DNA of 7,364 bases, taken from AEGEAN-183 sp964002385. Its GTDB lineage: Bacteria; Pseudomonadota; Gammaproteobacteria; Magnimaribacterales; Magnimaribacteraceae. The DNA is taken from contig CAXFFS010000067.1 in assembly GCA_964002385.1 (NCBI GenBank), positions 1 through 7,364 on the forward strand. Reading direction: 5' to 3'. Positions 5,831 through 7,364 of this stretch are shown one piece after another (within the stretch, counting starts at the first letter, position 1; each line of letters opens with the position of its first letter). Below the pieces are notes generated by a model. It saw only the letters and a list, made by a program, of their open reading frames with translations. It searched no databases and was not told where the DNA came from. The position numbers and the translations under genes were made by a program.

Positions 5831-7320
5831 TCTTTTCCTATGGGCTTCAGTTGAGGAAATAAAAGAACGTCTCTGATAGAAGAGGTTCCTGTAAAAAGCA
5901 TTACTAATCTATCTATACCTACGCCGACTCCGGCACAAGGTGGAAGACCATACTCTAAAGCCTCCACATATTCTTCGTCATACTCCATTGCCTCTTGATC
6001 GCCTGAGGCCCTTTGTTCAACTTGTTGTTTAAATCTTTCTGCCTGCTCATCTGGGTCATTAAGCTCTGAGAAACCATTGGCAATTTCTCTCCCGCCAATA
6101 AACAATTCAAAACGATCGACGTAACTAGCATTTTCATCTTGAGATCTTGAAAGTGGAGACACATCTTTAGGATAACCTTCGATAAAAGTAGGGTCATCTA
6201 ATTGACTCTCTACCCCTTTCTCAAATATTTCTAACTGCAATTTACCATCCGAAGCATCCTTAATATTCTCAACCCCTAATTTCTTCGCTATCTCTTCCAA
6301 CTCTTTTCTTTCTTCAAGTTGATCTTTTTTAACCCCAAGATATTTAACTATAGAATCTAATAAAGTTAGCCTTTGAAAAGACTTAGATAGATCGTATTTC
6401 TTTTTATTTTGCTCAACAACAGAGCTACCCAAAACCCGTTCTGCTAATGTCTTTAACAAAGTCTGCATGAAATCCATCTGGTCTTCGTAATCTGCGTAAG
6501 CGGTATAGTACTCAAGCATGGTGAACTCAGGATTATGTTTTGTATCTATGCCTTCATTTCTAAAATTCCTATTAATCTCAAATACTTTTTCTAAACCCCC
6601 AATTACCAGTCTTTTTAGATACAGTTCAGGAGCCACTCTCAAGTACAAATCCATGTCATGGGCATTGTGATGGGTTATAAATGGTCGCGCGGTAGCCCCT
6701 CCAGGGATTGGATGCATCATAGGTGTCTCAACTTCCAGATAACCGTCTTCAATGAAAATATTTCTTATCTCACTTATGAGTTTGCTTCTAGTTTTAAACA
6801 CCTCGAGACTTTCTTTATTAGTCAGTAGATCTAAATATCTTTTTCTGTATCTTTGTTCCGTGTCTACCAAGCCAGCATGTTTTTCTGGTAAGGGTCTCAA
6901 AGATTTTGTTAGAAGGAGAATGCTATCTGCTTCTACTGTTAATTCGTTGGTCTTGGTTTTAAATAGTTTTCCTCTTAAGCCTACAATGTCCCCTAAGTCC
7001 CATTTTTTAAATTCTTTGTAAGCATCTACTCCTACATTATCTGACTTTATGTACGCTTGTATTTGTCCCGTAAGGTCTTGAATGGTAATGAAACTCGCCT
7101 TCCCCATGATGCGTTGCAACATGACTCTACCGGCAATTGAGACCTGAACTGCTTCCTTATCTAATTTTTCTTTCTCAAGAGAATCGTAAGAAGTGTGAAG
7201 ATCTTCTGCTAAAGCATCCCTTTTAAAATCGTTAGGAAAAGCATTTCCTTTAGATCTTAAGTCATCAAGCTTTGCACGCCTAAGAGCTAACAGCTCATTT
7301 TGTGAAATTTCTTCAGTCAT
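5827..7320 (-). CDS. lysS: Class II lysyl-tRNA synthetase
   Basis: This cytoplasmic enzyme charges tRNA-Lys with lysine using ATP. The 497 residues match the usual length of about 500. A helical N-terminus (1-55) leads to an OB-fold anticodon-binding domain (about 60-137, VSIAGRVMLQRIMGKASF). The class II catalytic core (about 150-494) follows. Motif 1 ends in VETPMM (197-202), motif 2 is FRNEGIDTKHNPEFTMLE (253-270), and motif 3 is GVGIDRLVMLFTG (466-478). REIANGFSELNDP (411-423) is the lysine-site segment typical of LysS. The ATG lies 14 bases after the prfB stop, without a clear Shine-Dalgarno sequence, so translation may be coupled to prfB. The prfB-lysS order is the same as in E. coli. 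The TAA stop lies in the TTAG shared with the mdh TAG. Nothing is truncated or odd. Confidence 0.98.
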   Translation of the reverse strand: MTEEISQNELLALRRAKLDDLRSKGNAFPNDFKRDALAEDLHTSYDSLEKEKLDKEAVQVSIAGRVMLQRIMGKASFITIQDLTGQIQAYIKSDNVGVDAYKEFKKWDLGDIVGLRGKLFKTKTNELTVEADSILLLTKSLRPLPEKHAGLVDTEQRYRKRYLDLLTNKESLEVFKTRSKLISEIRNIFIEDGYLEVETPMMHPIPGGATARPFITHHNAHDMDLYLRVAPELYLKRLVIGGLEKVFEINRNFRNEGIDTKHNPEFTMLEYYTAYADYEDQMDFMQTLLKTLAERVLGSSVVEQNKKKYDLSKSFQRLTLLDSIVKYLGVKKDQLEERKELEEIAKKLGVENIKDASDGKLQLEIFEKGVESQLDDPTFIEGYPKDVSPLSRSQDENASYVDRFELFIGGREIANGFSELNDPDEQAERFKQQVEQRASGDQEAMEYDEEYVEALEYGLPPCAGVGVGIDRLVMLFTGTSSIRDVLLFPQLKPIGKD

Positions 7321-7334
7321 TAGGCATACTTTAA

Positions 7335-7364
7335 CTAAATATTGGCTTTAAGGCTCGCTTCAAT
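7335..7364 (-). CDS. prfB: Peptide chain release factor 2, last nine codons and stop only
   Basis: Reading the minus strand from the window edge gives IEASLKANI followed by TAG. E. coli RF2, which recognises UGA and UAA stops, ends in FIEASLKAGL. The match is short, but the position directly upstream of lysS in the same orientation is the classic prfB-lysS arrangement. The rest of the gene, including any programmed-frameshift site near its start, is outside the window. Confidence 0.82.
   Translation of the reverse strand: MEASLKANI

Noticed and set aside
5834..5859. Hairpin TTTCCT/AGGAAA just after the mdh stop, as a possible terminator
   Set aside because: Only six mostly A-T pairs around a 14-base loop, with no T-run, and lying within lysS codons; too weak to call.
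5955..7021. Open frames 5955-6197 (minus) and 6752-7021 (plus) within lysS
   Set aside because: lysS motifs 1, 2 and 3 span this stretch in one uninterrupted frame, so these are chance frames.
7314..7328. ATG at 7328 on the minus strand between prfB and lysS as a leader peptide or lysS start
   Set aside because: It is out of frame with lysS and reaches TGA after four codons.

Overview
The window is a gene-dense, fairly AT-rich piece of bacterial chromosome holding seven genes, two of them cut by the window edges. The right end carries the last codons of prfB followed by lysS. This prfB-lysS pair is typical of proteobacteria, and the RF2 tail reads IEASLKANI, very close to the E. coli ending. 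Together with the malate dehydrogenase type and the lipid-type enzymes, this suggests a gammaproteobacterium, possibly an uncultured marine lineage. The phylum-level call is reasonably supported; the marine guess is weak inference.

Layout. On the minus strand from about 3166 down to 1 lies a probable three-gene operon. It encodes a MalY/PatB-type PLP-dependent C-S lyase, a (3R)-hydroxyacyl-CoA dehydrogenase-like SDR resembling the first domain of peroxisomal MFE-2/HSD17B4, and an FMN-dependent 2-hydroxyacid dehydrogenase/oxidase whose C-terminus runs off the window. A 99-base divergent intergenic region (3167-3265) holds a candidate promoter and a perfect 7-bp inverted repeat. On the plus strand follow a thiolase-like protein of the TLP1 type and, 12 bases later, an NAD-dependent malate dehydrogenase with an extended active-site loop. 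The mdh 3' end overlaps the convergent lysS 3' end by 4 bases. lysS and the prfB tail fill the rest on the minus strand.

How the genes may work together. The SDR and the thiolase-like protein belong to acyl-CoA metabolism families. The FMN enzyme and malate dehydrogenase both oxidise 2-hydroxyacids to 2-oxoacids. The PatB-like enzyme would release thiol, ammonia and pyruvate from cystathionine or a related cysteine S-conjugate. These could form a catabolic neighbourhood feeding the TCA cycle, but no shared pathway is demonstrated by the sequence. prfB and lysS are translation housekeeping genes unrelated to it.

I saw no mobile elements, CRISPR arrays, tRNA or rRNA genes, and no clear rho-independent terminator. 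The window looks mostly like ordinary chromosome. The most interesting points are the non-canonical thiolase-like protein, the malate dehydrogenase loop insertion, and the divergent control region.
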